Assembly: GCA_031275325.1 (NCBI GenBank)
Contig: JAISOX010000111.1
Location: 1-39,170, forward strand
DNA from: Treponema sp.
GTDB taxonomy: Bacteria > Spirochaetota > Spirochaetia > Treponematales > Breznakiellaceae
Direction: 5' to 3'
DNA length: 39,170 bases
Positions within the stretch are counted from its first letter, which is position 1; each line of letters starts with the position of its first letter. The translations under genes and the position numbers were made by a program. The notes under the pieces are model-generated. The model had not been told where the DNA came from, ran no database searches, and saw only the letters and a program-made list of their open reading frames with translations. Positions 1-7,928 of the stretch are shown piece by piece.

Positions 1-170
1 TTCTCACTTATACCGTGGCCAAGTCCCGTGGGCTTGGTTCCACAGCGGCAAAGCCCGAAACAAGGGGCGACCCGCGCTCTTACTACCCCGGCATTACAGG
101 GGCATTAAACCCCCTGGGGGGCGCACCTGCGGCGGGCGTTATGGGAGGCTGAGGAGTTCGGGAGTGAGGC

Positions 171-1049
171 TTACGTCCCTTCGTTCCTGCATCCTGCGGG
201 GGTTCTCACGCCTGCGGGAGGCGTTACGTCTCTATGATAAAAGTCAAGCGGTTTTTTCCCATTTTTTTCAAAAAAATTGCAGTACTGGGTCATCTCCGTT
301 TCATGGTTATGCGCGTCCATGTCATACTGGTATTCCCCCTTCTTCAGCATTTGCTAGATCTCCGCAAACACCCGCCGCCGTAATCCCGTCCTCACCAGCC
401 CGGCCTGCTTGTATTCTGACAAACGGTCATACCGCCTCCTCAGGTTCAACCTGGCGTTTAACCCATGGTTCAGTAACAAAGACAAAGAAAGCTTCCGCCC
501 TTTCTTATTTGTCCCTCGGCTGCTGGTACTCGTATTTGAGTTCGCCCCATGGGGGGCTGACCGCACATACGACGTAAAGGGCTTGGAATCCTTAAACCGG
601 CTCATCTCAATAATGTCCGCGATTATCGCTATAGCTATAAACACGCTTACCCCCTTCATGCTGGTCAGGATGTCGATTTGCCCCATGAAAGGCTCGGCAT
701 GAAGCAGTACCTGCTCTTTCAACGCTTCCCCCAGCCTCCTCATCCCCCTCAAGCCGATCCATCACCTGGTTTATCTGGAACTTCAAGACCGGGTCCAAGG
801 GCGGGATGGCCGCCGGCGATAACGACCGCTTTCACCCGGCCCTTGAACAGCCGGGCGAAGGAAAAGGTGGTGATGGCAGCCTCAATGAGGACAGAGGTGT
901 CCGCTGTCAGGGTTTTGAAAGATTGAGCCAGCCCAAAAGCCATTGAGGTCAAAGGTCTCAATGGCTTTTGGACTGTCCACCGATGACGGTTCATTCCGGT
1001 ACCAACCGGTAAACCGGTTGGTATGCAGGTCGATGCCGATAACGTTCAT
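171..1049 (-). pseudogene. Decayed IS110-family transposase/recombinase
   Basis: This is the remnant of a DEDD-type recombinase of the IS110 family. The reading starts at ATG 1049 behind a strong AAGGAGG site with MNVIGIDLHTNRFTGWYRNE, the RuvC-like first strand with its catalytic Asp. That frame stops early. The homologous reading continues in another frame (around 994-749, SVLIEAAITTFSFARLFKG) and returns to the first frame from about 752, giving the C-terminal helix-hairpin domain (LTSMKGVSVFIAIAIIADI, then RFKDSKPF). An in-frame TAG at 354-356 precedes a still readable tail (QMLKKGEYQYDMDAHNHE) open to 171-173. Only about 290 codons remain, against roughly 330-450 in the family, so an internal deletion is likely as well as two frameshifts and the stop. 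The family call rests on motif recognition; inactivity is seen directly. Confidence 0.8.
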
Positions 1050-1164
1050 GCTGAACCTCCTTGAGAAAAGAGTGTCTGTTCGGTCGAATCTCGGTATAAT
1101 GAGCCATGCGTCTATTCGGGGTAGAGATCGGATCAGGATAAGCCCCCAGTAAGCAAATGCGGCT

Positions 1165-1273
1165 ACCGTCGGACTTTTAGTCCGTGGTTATTCGGGGAGA
1201 ACGGGGTCAGTTTCTGCCCCAGCAACGCCCACAACCGGCAGGTGTTCGCGGACGTTAGTCCGACCGAACACCT
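1165..1273 (-). ncRNA. Hairpin cluster, candidate IS110 bridge-RNA remnant
   Basis: Three consecutive hairpins lie 115-225 bases upstream of the broken IS110 recombinase start. They are CGGACT-TTT-AGTCCG (1170-1184), GGGG-t-CAG-TTT-CTG-CCCC (1203-1220), and a long stem of AGGTGTTCG plus CGGAC closing on GTCCG plus CGAACACCT (1240-1273). Active IS110-group elements encode a structured bridge RNA in the non-coding end upstream of the recombinase gene, and the position fits. Whether this stretch was ever that RNA is inference. A palindrome almost identical to the first hairpin also occurs at 21687, away from any IS remnant. Confidence 0.35.
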
Positions 1274-1500
1274 ACACCATACCAGATAACCCCATGTCTT
1301 TATCATAGCTTCGGGGATTGAAATCCGTTGGGCCCTCCTTGACCATTACCCTACGACGGTTAAGGAGCTTATCAATTCCGGTTTTGACATGGCCAGCCCC
1401 TGAGGGAGCCGCGGCCAGCATACATGCCGGGGCAAGGGGGGCCGCCGGATTTTTCCGCCATACTAATAACCGTAACCGCAGCGCTCCCCGGCCCTGCTGG

Positions 1501-2925
1501 TTATAAGGCTACCCGGAAGACGCTTCCGGTACTCCCCTTCTCGGGGCTTGCCTTTTCCACGGTGATTGTTCCGCCGTGCGCGGCTACAATGGCAGCCGCG
1601 ATGGTAAGGCCGATTCCCGCGCCGCCGGTGCTGCGGTTTCGGGATTTATCGGTACGGTAGAACCGTTCAAAGATATGGGGCATGTCCCCTTCGGGTATGC
1701 CCATGCCTGTATCGGCAATGATACCGTCCCAGTGATGGCGGCCTTTCTCTATAGACAGGGTTATCCTTCCTGAATCGGTGTATTTTACGGCATTAGAAAG
1801 GAGGTTCATAAACACCTGTTTAAGCCGGTCATAATCAGCTTCAATAGGACTTTCTTGCAGGTTCAGGCGTAAGGCTATGCCTTTTTCATGCGCCGCGGCC
1901 CTGAACTGTTCTGCAGCGGCCTGTACCAATTTGGCAAGATCAAAACGGGTTTTGTTCAGTTTAATCGTATCCCATTCAAGACCGGTAAGGATATGCAAAT
2001 CCTCAACCAAATGGGTAAGCCGGATTATCTCCTCGTGGCAACTGAGCAAGTGTTCTTTATCCGGTTTATACACGCCGTCAATCATGGCCTCTACGTTTCC
2101 CTGCAAACAGGTGAGGGGGGTGCGCAGTTCATGGGCGATGTCCGCGCTGAGCTGCTTTTGCCGGCGTTCCCCTGCCTCCAATGCCGCGGCCAGTTCATTG
2201 ATAGAATGGGAAAGATCCCGCAGTTCCCCGGTTTTATACTGATCCTGTATCCTGATGACCGGTCTTTCAGGATTGGCGCCCCGGGAATGAACCCGGGCCA
2301 GCGCCCGGGCCGCTTCCGCGGCGTTAAGAACCGGTTTTGCGATGCTTCGGGACAGTCCAAGCGCAATACCCCCGCTTAACAGGGTGAGGATAAGGCCCGC
2401 CGCAAGCAGGAGCCTGTTTATGGAGGTTAAAAAGTGTGTTTCCGTTTCACTATAAAAAAAGGGACCGTATGTTTCTATACGTACCGTTCCAACGGTTTTG
2501 CCGTTATAGTAAACCGGATACCGCTGCTGCTGTATCCCGCCGTTTACGCGGAATTGCCGTTCCATCCGGGAAGCTATACCGTTTATTACCGCAACGCATT
2601 GCTGCATATCGCAGGAACGGGCGTTCCATACCGGTTCTCCTTGCGCGTCTTCCAGACTTACAATATAACCCTCATGGACAAAGTACATGCCCATCGCCTC
2701 TACCGTAAGGCGGTCAAAACCCCCTTTCATGGGCTGGTACAGGTCCCCCATAACCCGCAGGATTTCTTCGCTTTTTCCGCGGATGTTCTCTTTAATCAAC
2801 GCGTTAAACCGTAGGCTGGTAAACAGATTAATAGCCAGCGTTAAGACGCTGAGGGCCCCGCTGATAAACAAGATGTAGGTAAGGGCAAGGCGGTTTTGAA
2901 GGCTTATGGTGAAACGAAGTTTCAT
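1501..2925 (-). CDS. Membrane sensor histidine kinase
   Basis: This is a 474-residue inner-membrane sensor kinase that should phosphorylate the response regulator encoded just upstream. Transmembrane helices are at about residues 15-37 and 170-192, enclosing an extracytoplasmic sensor domain of about 130 residues. A HAMP-like linker follows (about 192-250). The HisKA box LSADIAHELRTPLT carries the phospho-acceptor at about His265. The HATPase domain has an N box (QVFMNLLSNAVKYT) and a G1 box (DTGMGIPEGD, FERFYRTDKS), with GGAGIGLTIAAAIV near the end. The start overlaps the regulator stop by 4 bases, so the two are translationally coupled. The stimulus is unknown. The sensor loop contains two cysteines (about 105 and 110), and a partial copy of this domain lies at 7203-7310. 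The kinase assignment is secure; the ligand is not. Confidence 0.95.
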   Translation of the reverse strand: MKLRFTISLQNRLALTYILFISGALSVLTLAINLFTSLRFNALIKENIRGKSEEILRVMGDLYQPMKGGFDRLTVEAMGMYFVHEGYIVSLEDAQGEPVWNARSCDMQQCVAVINGIASRMERQFRVNGGIQQQRYPVYYNGKTVGTVRIETYGPFFYSETETHFLTSINRLLLAAGLILTLLSGGIALGLSRSIAKPVLNAAEAARALARVHSRGANPERPVIRIQDQYKTGELRDLSHSINELAAALEAGERRQKQLSADIAHELRTPLTCLQGNVEAMIDGVYKPDKEHLLSCHEEIIRLTHLVEDLHILTGLEWDTIKLNKTRFDLAKLVQAAAEQFRAAAHEKGIALRLNLQESPIEADYDRLKQVFMNLLSNAVKYTDSGRITLSIEKGRHHWDGIIADTGMGIPEGDMPHIFERFYRTDKSRNRSTGGAGIGLTIAAAIVAAHGGTITVEKASPEKGSTGSVFRVAL

Positions 2926-3626
2926 GATTCCCCCAGACGGTATCCCATACCGTAGACCGTAGTGATATAGCGGGGCGTTTTAGGATCATCCTCCAGTTTT
3001 GCCCGCAGTTTTTTTATGTGCGTGTCCACTGACCGGTCAAAGCCCTCATAATCCGCCCCTTTTATCGCATCCAGGATCTCTTCGCGGGTGAAGATTTTCG
3101 CCCTGCAGGACATGAGCAGGGCAAGGATATGGTATTCATCCCGGGTGAGCGTAACGGTTTCCCCCTTTCGGCTGACGATCCGCTTTTCCGTATCCACCAT
3201 TAAATCGCGGTAGGCAAGGACCGGATCCCGGGGTTTTTTATCCCCCCTTCTCCGTAACGCGGCGTGGACCCGGGCCATGAGCTGCCGGGGACTGAAGGGT
3301 TTGGTTACATAATCATCCGCGCCGATAGTAAGACCGTGAATTATGTTTTCTTCCTCAACTTTGGCGGTGATCATAATGATAGGAACATCCGACACCTGCC
3401 GTACTTTTTTGCACCACCCTTCACCGGAACAGTCGGGCAGCATCAAGTCGAGGAGTATCAGCGAAACCGGGTTCGGGGAACCTTGATGTTTCTCAAAAAG
3501 CTCCATTCCATCCCTGCCGCTCTGCGCGCACAGGGCCTGAAAACCCTCCATTTCCAGGTATGCTTTTACCAGGTTCAGGATCTTGCCCTCGTCATCTATG
3601 ACCAGGATCGGCTGTTTATCCTTCAT
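2922..3626 (-). CDS. OmpR/PhoB-type response regulator
   Basis: This two-domain DNA-binding response regulator is the partner of the adjacent kinase. The receiver domain (about residues 1-120) starts KQPILVIDDEGK with the acidic pair, has the phospho-acceptor Asp in LILLDLMLPDCSG, the conserved Thr region in PIIMITAK and Lys in YVTKPFSPRQL. The C-terminal winged helix (about 135-234) includes LTRDEYHILALLMS, then DRSVDTHIKKLRAKL and the TVYGMGYRL hairpin typical of OmpR/PhoB. I chose ATG 3626 because residues upstream of it (a TTG start at 3683 is possible) are not part of the fold. It is transcribed away from the cobalamin riboswitch operon; its target genes are unknown. Confidence 0.95.
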   Translation of the reverse strand: MKDKQPILVIDDEGKILNLVKAYLEMEGFQALCAQSGRDGMELFEKHQGSPNPVSLILLDLMLPDCSGEGWCKKVRQVSDVPIIMITAKVEEENIIHGLTIGADDYVTKPFSPRQLMARVHAALRRRGDKKPRDPVLAYRDLMVDTEKRIVSRKGETVTLTRDEYHILALLMSCRAKIFTREEILDAIKGADYEGFDRSVDTHIKKLRAKLEDDPKTPRYITTVYGMGYRLGES

Positions 3627-3773
3627 GCTGTTATAGTACCTAGGGGATACCTCCCTGTAAAGCTCGGCCCCCCTGGGGCGCAAGAACGGGCCGTGCTGTT
3701 AATGCGCCTCAGGGAGCGGTCAATTGGCTCAGGCCGTTGGCGGGGAGTACCGGCGGAGGTTCAGCGTCGCGGC

Positions 3774-3802
3774 TTGACAAAGAAAAAGGCATGGGATATA
3801 GT
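3774..3802 (+). promoter_or_regulatory. Sigma-70 promoter of the cobalamin transport operon
   Basis: TTGACA (3774-3779) and TATAGT (3797-3802) are separated by exactly 17 bases, a near-consensus vegetative promoter. The predicted transcript start, about 3809, is where the riboswitch fold begins, which supports both calls. Confidence 0.75.
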
Positions 3803-3807
3803 GGCTC

Positions 3808-3992
3808 TTGTATACTGAAGGAAGCGGGGCGTAACTCCCCCACTATAGCGTAACTGTGATTGGATGGCCTCTGCGGGAGCGGAGGCTGGATCGTCGCAGA
3901 TGCCGCTGGCGGCTTTTTAGGCGGCTGGGAAGGCGCGGCGGTCAGCGCGGGCTTATCCGTTCATCCATAAGTCAGGATATTTTGGTATGCGG
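3808..3992 (+). promoter_or_regulatory. Cobalamin riboswitch
   Basis: The leader shows the conserved blocks of the cobalamin aptamer in order. An AAGGAAGCGGGGCGTAACTC block is followed by CCC and the strongly conserved GCGTAACTGTGA segment (3848-3859). GGGAAGGCG is at 3927-3935, and a B12-box-like AGTCAGGATATTTTGG is at about 3970-3985. It is immediately followed by two GC-rich hairpins (about 3989-4000 and 4018-4036) that could serve as the expression platform. The gene set downstream is a periplasmic-binding-protein importer of the BtuFCD/siderophore class, as expected for B12 control. The B12 box is a little degenerate, and a covariance-model search would settle it. Confidence 0.8.
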
Positions 3993-4064
3993 CGGGCGTT
4001 GCCCGTGTCGAATCTATCCGCCGGCCTTTGACCGGCGCGGGTCCGCATCAGACCGGAGGATTCC

Positions 4065-4268
4065 ATGTATCTGACAGCCGCCAGGCGGCTCTTTGTAAAA
4101 AGGCCTTTTCACGGCTCAAACAAGCTGTCCGGCATTCTTGTACCCTGTTCCGTTACCCCCTTGTTGACCCTTTTATCATGCACTATAAAAAACAGCGCTG
4201 CTGTAAGCCGCGGGTTAAAAAACCTTGAAGTCCGCGCCGCGGAGAGCGGTCTATCAAAGGGTTTTTAA
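4065..4268 (+). CDS. Possible small ORF or gene remnant in the riboswitch leader
   Basis: A 67-codon reading frame begins with ATG six bases after GGAGG and reads MYLTAARRLFVKRPFHGSNK, then a hydrophobic stretch (SGILVPCSVTPLLTLLSC). The N-terminus resembles the first cytoplasmic segment and membrane helix of FtsX-like permeases, but nothing else of such a protein follows. It may be the stub of a gene deleted from the operon or a short leader. I do not recognise it with confidence. Confidence 0.3.
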   Translation: MYLTAARRLFVKRPFHGSNKLSGILVPCSVTPLLTLLSCTIKNSAAVSRGLKNLEVRAAESGLSKGF

Positions 4269-4295
4269 TACTCCGCTATGGAGGAGGAAATCTAT

Positions 4296-4334
4296 ATGAA
4301 AAACAGTAATTTTGCTTTTGGCAGCTTAACGTAA
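4296..4334 (+). CDS. Possible 12-residue leader ORF
   Basis: ATG 4296 sits behind a strong GGAGGAGG site (about 4281-4287) and opens a frame reading MKNSNFAFGSLT, then TAA. It ends 19 bases before the binding-protein start, which has its own GGAGAG site. It could be a leader peptide or the stub of a deleted gene. Apart from the ribosome site nothing supports translation. Confidence 0.25.
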   Translation: MKNSNFAFGSLT

Positions 4335-4353
4335 AATACAAGGAGAGAAATAC

Positions 4354-5349
4354 ATGAAAAAACATAATGCCAAGCGATTAACCTGCGGCGTTATATATGC
4401 GTTTATTTTGACGCTGTTTTTGGGGCAAACCGCGTTTGCCAGCGCAAAGCGGCAGGTAGAGGCCGTATCGGGTAATAAGGATGTTATTACGGTTGTAAGC
4501 CGTATAGGCGATGTGGATTATGCTGAAGATTTTACCGAAGCCCCGCGCCGTGCCGTAAGCCTGTCCCATTTTACTACCGAGATGATGCTGGCCTTGGGGC
4601 TTGAGCATAGCATGGCAGGCGTCGCGTGGATGGACAACGAAGTGCTGCCCGAATTCATGGCCGCTTTTGAAAAAATACCGAACCTTTCAGACCGTTACCC
4701 GTCGCAGGAAGCGCTGCTGAACGCGGCGCCTGATTTTGTAACCGGCTGGTCCTCGGCATTTACAGAAAAGAATTTTCCTCCTGCCTTTTTGGAGCAAAAT
4801 ACCATATCTTTTTACCTGCCCCGTGTTGAATACCTTGGCTCGAATATGGATTCGGTGTACGAAGACTTTATGCTTTTAGGCAGGATTTTCCGTGTTGAAG
4901 CGAGGGCTGCCGCGGTTGTAAAAAATATAAAGGAAAAGATAGCATCGGTACGTAATAAGACTGAGGCGCTTCAACCGGTTACGGTCTTTGTCTACGATTC
5001 TGGAGATACCGCACCCTATACGGCTGGAAACGCGCTGCCAACGGACCTGATAAAATTGGCCGGCGGCAAGAATATTTATGGCGGCGAACCGAAAAAGTGG
5101 CTTACGGTCCAATGGGAATCGGTCGTTCAGCAGAATCCTGATTGGATAATGGTGATGCAGTACAGCAGCGCCGAAGATGCGTCGAAGAAGATAGATTTTC
5201 TTAAAACCCATGACGGGACAAAGAGCCTTGACGCGGTAAAAAACAACCGTATCTTTGTGATGGGACTCGCTGATGTTACCGGGGGCCCGCGCAATCCCGC
5301 GGCAGTGGAAACTATGGCAAGACATTTTCATCCTGAAGCGTTTAAGTAG
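4354..5349 (+). CDS. btuF: Periplasmic substrate-binding protein, cobalamin/siderophore ABC importer
   Basis: This 331-residue exported binding protein delivers its ligand to the permease encoded downstream. A Sec signal peptide is clear (KKHNAKR, then a hydrophobic core ending QTAFASA, about residues 1-27). The mature part has the class III binding-protein layout: AVSLSHFTTEMMLALGLEHS opens the first lobe, a long helix (about 170-205) bridges the lobes, and the second lobe includes TVFVYDSGDTAPYTAGN and a closing NNRIFVMGLADVTGGPRN. ATG 4354 follows AAGGAGAGA. It is the first full gene after the riboswitch and is 5 bases from the permease. Cobalamin specificity comes from the riboswitch; the fold alone would also fit iron-siderophore or haem. 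Confidence 0.85.
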   Translation: MKKHNAKRLTCGVIYAFILTLFLGQTAFASAKRQVEAVSGNKDVITVVSRIGDVDYAEDFTEAPRRAVSLSHFTTEMMLALGLEHSMAGVAWMDNEVLPEFMAAFEKIPNLSDRYPSQEALLNAAPDFVTGWSSAFTEKNFPPAFLEQNTISFYLPRVEYLGSNMDSVYEDFMLLGRIFRVEARAAAVVKNIKEKIASVRNKTEALQPVTVFVYDSGDTAPYTAGNALPTDLIKLAGGKNIYGGEPKKWLTVQWESVVQQNPDWIMVMQYSSAEDASKKIDFLKTHDGTKSLDAVKNNRIFVMGLADVTGGPRNPAAVETMARHFHPEAFK

Positions 5350-5354
5350 GCTGC

Positions 5355-6404
5355 GTGCAAAACATTCAAGGCAAGCGCTATGCCCTGATCTGTTCAGGAC
5401 TAACCCTTGGCCTGTTAGGGGTAATGGTTTTAGCCATAAATCTGGGCGCGGTACATCTGAAACCAGCATGGATCCTTAAAATAATCCTGAATACCCTTTC
5501 AGGACGCGACCTATTTGCGGGTGAATGGAAACCGCAGATGGTAAGCATCGTTTGGAATCTCAGGCTTCCCAAAGTGATAGCCGCGGCTTTTATCGGCGCC
5601 TCCTTGTCCCTTTCCGGTATTTTTATGCAGGCCCTCACCAGAAATCCGCTGGCAGACCCGTTCTTGTTGGGCGTATCCTCCGGGGCCTCTACCGGCGCGG
5701 TCTCGGCAATCCTGCTGGGAGGCTTGCCGTTTATACGGTATTTTCCGCTGCACCTAGGCGCTTTTACCGGTGCCGTTATCGCAGGAACCCTGGTTTTTAT
5801 GTTCTCTGATGAGCGCGGGAGCATCAGCACAAGCCGTCTGGTACTGACAGGCATGGCGGTATCGGCGATTTTTAGCGCCTTGACCAATCTTTTGATCTTT
5901 GTTACCCCCGATACGCATAAAATAAATTCCGCGGTGTTTTGGATGATAGGTTCCCTCGCGGGAATTACCTGGAAGCATCTGCCTGCGGTAGCGATAGTAT
6001 TTTCTGCTGGTCTGGGCGTAGGCTTTTTAATACACCGTTCTCTGGATATACTGCTGACCGGCGAAGAACGGGCCCTTACCCTGGGGGTTGACCTTAAAGC
6101 CATGCGCCGCGTACTGATAGTAACAAGCGCGCTGCTTGCCGGAGTTGCCGTATCTATATCGGGGGTGATAGGCTTTGTCGGGTTGGTGATACCGCATATA
6201 AGCCGTATGGTGTTCGGACCGGTACACAGGCGGCTCATTGGGCCGGCCTGTCTTTTGGGAGCGGCTTTTATGGTTATGGCGGATATGCTGGCCAGAATGC
6301 TCGCAAAACCGGAAGAAATGCCTGCCGGCATAATCACCGCGCTTGCGGGAGCGCCGTTTTTCCTCCATCTGCTGCGTAAAGGCATGTGTACATTTGGAGA
6401 CTGA
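5355..6404 (+). CDS. btuC: FecCD/BtuC-family ABC permease
   Basis: This is the transmembrane subunit of the importer, 349 residues from a GTG start. The protein is strongly hydrophobic with about ten predicted helices. It has family landmarks such as RLPKVIAAAFIGASLSLSG, QALTRNPLADPFLLGVSSGA, and the late GVIGFVGLVIPHISRMVFGP, the loop that contacts the ATPase. Length is typical of the FecCD group. It lies 5 bases after the binding protein and 3 bases before the ATPase, so one operon is clear. Substrate assignment to cobalamin is by riboswitch context. An open frame of 384 codons runs antisense here but has no family signal. Confidence 0.93.
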   Translation: MQNIQGKRYALICSGLTLGLLGVMVLAINLGAVHLKPAWILKIILNTLSGRDLFAGEWKPQMVSIVWNLRLPKVIAAAFIGASLSLSGIFMQALTRNPLADPFLLGVSSGASTGAVSAILLGGLPFIRYFPLHLGAFTGAVIAGTLVFMFSDERGSISTSRLVLTGMAVSAIFSALTNLLIFVTPDTHKINSAVFWMIGSLAGITWKHLPAVAIVFSAGLGVGFLIHRSLDILLTGEERALTLGVDLKAMRRVLIVTSALLAGVAVSISGVIGFVGLVIPHISRMVFGPVHRRLIGPACLLGAAFMVMADMLARMLAKPEEMPAGIITALAGAPFFLHLLRKGMCTFGD

Positions 6405-6407
6405 AGT

Positions 6408-7199
6408 ATGAAACAGGCCGGACCGCGGCTTTGGGGCGAGCATATTGATTTTACGATAAACCATGCGAAACTGTTGAACGACGTGCATTTCAAAATTGAC
6501 GACGGCTCCTTTACCGGGCTTATAGGCCCCAACGGTTCGGGAAAAACAACGCTGCTTAAAACGATTTACCGGTTGTATACGCCCTCACGGGGCGCGGTAT
6601 ATGTGGACGGAGATGAGCTGCATTCCCTAAAACCAAGAAATGCCGCTCAAAAGATGGCCGTGCTGCCGCAAGAGCATACGCCTATTTTTGATTTTCCCGT
6701 GATGGAAATGGTGTTGATGGCCCGTCATGCAAAAAAGCGCGCTTTTGAAATGGATACTGATGAGGATATTAGGATCTGTGAGCGGGCTTTGAGGCGGCTT
6801 GGTTTGTATGAGATGCGGGATAGGAATTTTCTCAGCCTTTCAGGAGGGGAAAAGCAGCGGGTCCTTCTTGCATCGGTATTCGCGCAGGAAACCGGACTCA
6901 TCATCCTGGATGAACCGGCAAATCATCTTGATATAGGGCAGCAACTGGTGATCCTGGATGCAATAAAGCAACAACCCCGCGCCACGGTGTTTGCTTCGAT
7001 ACACGATCTGAATCTTGCGGCGCGGTATTGCGACAGAATAATGGCTATAAAAAACGGCCGTATCATTGCCGCGGGAATTCCCGAACACATCATTACGGCA
7101 CCCATGATGCAGGAGTTGTTTCACGTTGAAGCAGCCATTGAACGTGAAGCTGAAACCGGATGCCTGCATATCAGGTATATACGGGGTACTGCGGTTTAA
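6408..7199 (+). CDS. btuD: ABC transporter ATP-binding protein (BtuD/FecE type)
   Basis: This is the nucleotide-binding subunit, 263 residues, which powers the importer at the cytoplasmic face. Walker A is GPNGSGKTT (about residues 42-50), the Q-loop lies in MAVLPQEHTP, the signature is LSLSGGEKQR, Walker B is GLIILDEPANHLD and the switch His is in ASIHDLNLAARYCD. It starts ATG 6408, 3 bases after the permease stop. The gene ends at 7199 exactly where sequence resembling the kinase sensor domain begins, so a recombination junction may lie at its stop codon. No terminator was evident to me. Confidence 0.93.
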   Translation: MKQAGPRLWGEHIDFTINHAKLLNDVHFKIDDGSFTGLIGPNGSGKTTLLKTIYRLYTPSRGAVYVDGDELHSLKPRNAAQKMAVLPQEHTPIFDFPVMEMVLMARHAKKRAFEMDTDEDIRICERALRRLGLYEMRDRNFLSLSGGEKQRVLLASVFAQETGLIILDEPANHLDIGQQLVILDAIKQQPRATVFASIHDLNLAARYCDRIMAIKNGRIIAAGIPEHIITAPMMQELFHVEAAIEREAETGCLHIRYIRGTAV

Positions 7200-7202
7200 G
7201 CG

Positions 7203-7310
7203 GAAGGCCTGTTCCATCCGGGAAGCTCTGCCGGTTAGTACCCCAACGCCTTGCGGCATATCGCCGGAACAGGCGTTCCATACCGGTTCTCCTGGGGCGT
7301 CTTCCCGGTT
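7203..7310 (-). pseudogene. Fragment of a second histidine-kinase sensor domain
   Basis: Read on the minus strand, about 36 codons run EDAPGEPVWNACSGDMPQ, then GVGVLTGRASRMEQAFRLNR. They line up without gaps with residues about 92-127 of the kinase at 1501-2925 (EDAQGEPVWNARSCDMQQ, then CVAVINGIASRMERQFRVNG); roughly two thirds of positions are identical. The similarity stops at the ABC ATPase stop codon on one side and fades upstream of the GEPVW segment on the other. No start, helices or catalytic domain remain. It is a relic of a diverged paralogue, not a functional gene. Confidence 0.7.
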
Positions 7311-7383
7311 TAAGGGCGGCAGCGTGAAACCGGTTTACGCGGCGCCTCTCCCGCGCCTCAGCGGGTTGCGGGAAAGGTCCGGC

Positions 7384-7728
7384 TTATCGTTTCGTTATGG
7401 CCGCTGCCTCTATTTCGACCCCTTTAGACCCTCTATCCACTTCGCCGGTTATTTCCACGATGTCCTCTTGGTCTACTGAAATGCCGCGCCAGAGCTTCTT
7501 ATCTATTTCAATGACGATACTTCCCGTGTCATCGGTGAACAAATATTTTTCATCTCCCAAAAATCGTTCGATTTTTCCCTGGACCTTTACGGGATACTCA
7601 TCCTTTAGGGTTTTTGCGGCCTCCACGGTTACCACAGCCGGCCCCGGGCCCCGGTACCCTTCCTGCGCGTTAAGGATGGATCCCATCCATAGGGCCCATA
7701 CCAACAGTACCTGCCATTTCCGGTTCAT
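7384..7728 (-). CDS. Exported BOF (YgiW/YdeI-type OB-fold) protein
   Basis: This is a 114-residue secreted or periplasmic protein. A signal peptide is visible (MNRKWQVLLVWALWMGSILNAQ, cleavage near residue 22). The rest matches the bacterial OB-fold family of YgiW/YdeI stress proteins: TVEAAKTLKDEYPVKVQGKI, then DEKYLFTDDTGSIVIEIDKK, then LWRG and the closing DIVEITGEVDRGSKGVEIEA. Family members are linked to stress tolerance, but the molecular function is poorly known. It is a single gene on the minus strand, convergent with the ABC operon and divergent from mnmE. The ATG start has a plausible AGGAG site about seven bases upstream. Confidence 0.85.
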   Translation of the reverse strand: MNRKWQVLLVWALWMGSILNAQEGYRGPGPAVVTVEAAKTLKDEYPVKVQGKIERFLGDEKYLFTDDTGSIVIEIDKKLWRGISVDQEDIVEITGEVDRGSKGVEIEAAAITKR

Positions 7729-7928
7729 ACGCCTGCTCCTTACTAGCTGAAACTATCTATTTTATAGTACAGCCGCGCTCATTTGTCCACTGCCGTTCTT
7801 GAAATCTTAAAAAAAATGAACCCCTGCATAGGGGGCGCGCCGAGAGGCCCGCCCCCCCTGGATGCGGAGGCGCTACCGAGGGGAATTCCCGTATACACTT
7901 CATCCGGGGTGTTTTATACTGCCTTGGT

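Noticed and set aside
1000-1023. 11-bp palindrome TACCAACCGGT / ACCGGTTGGTA
   Set aside because: It lies inside the coding part of the IS110 relic (TNRFTGWYR), so it is not treated as a separate regulatory site.
1274-1500. Possible coding remnant between the IS relic and the kinase
   Set aside because: Short open frames exist on both strands, but none shows a family signal or ribosome site.
5378-6532. 384-codon open frame antisense to the permease gene
   Set aside because: It mirrors a GC-rich membrane-protein gene with strong family motifs on the other strand and has no recognisable domain.
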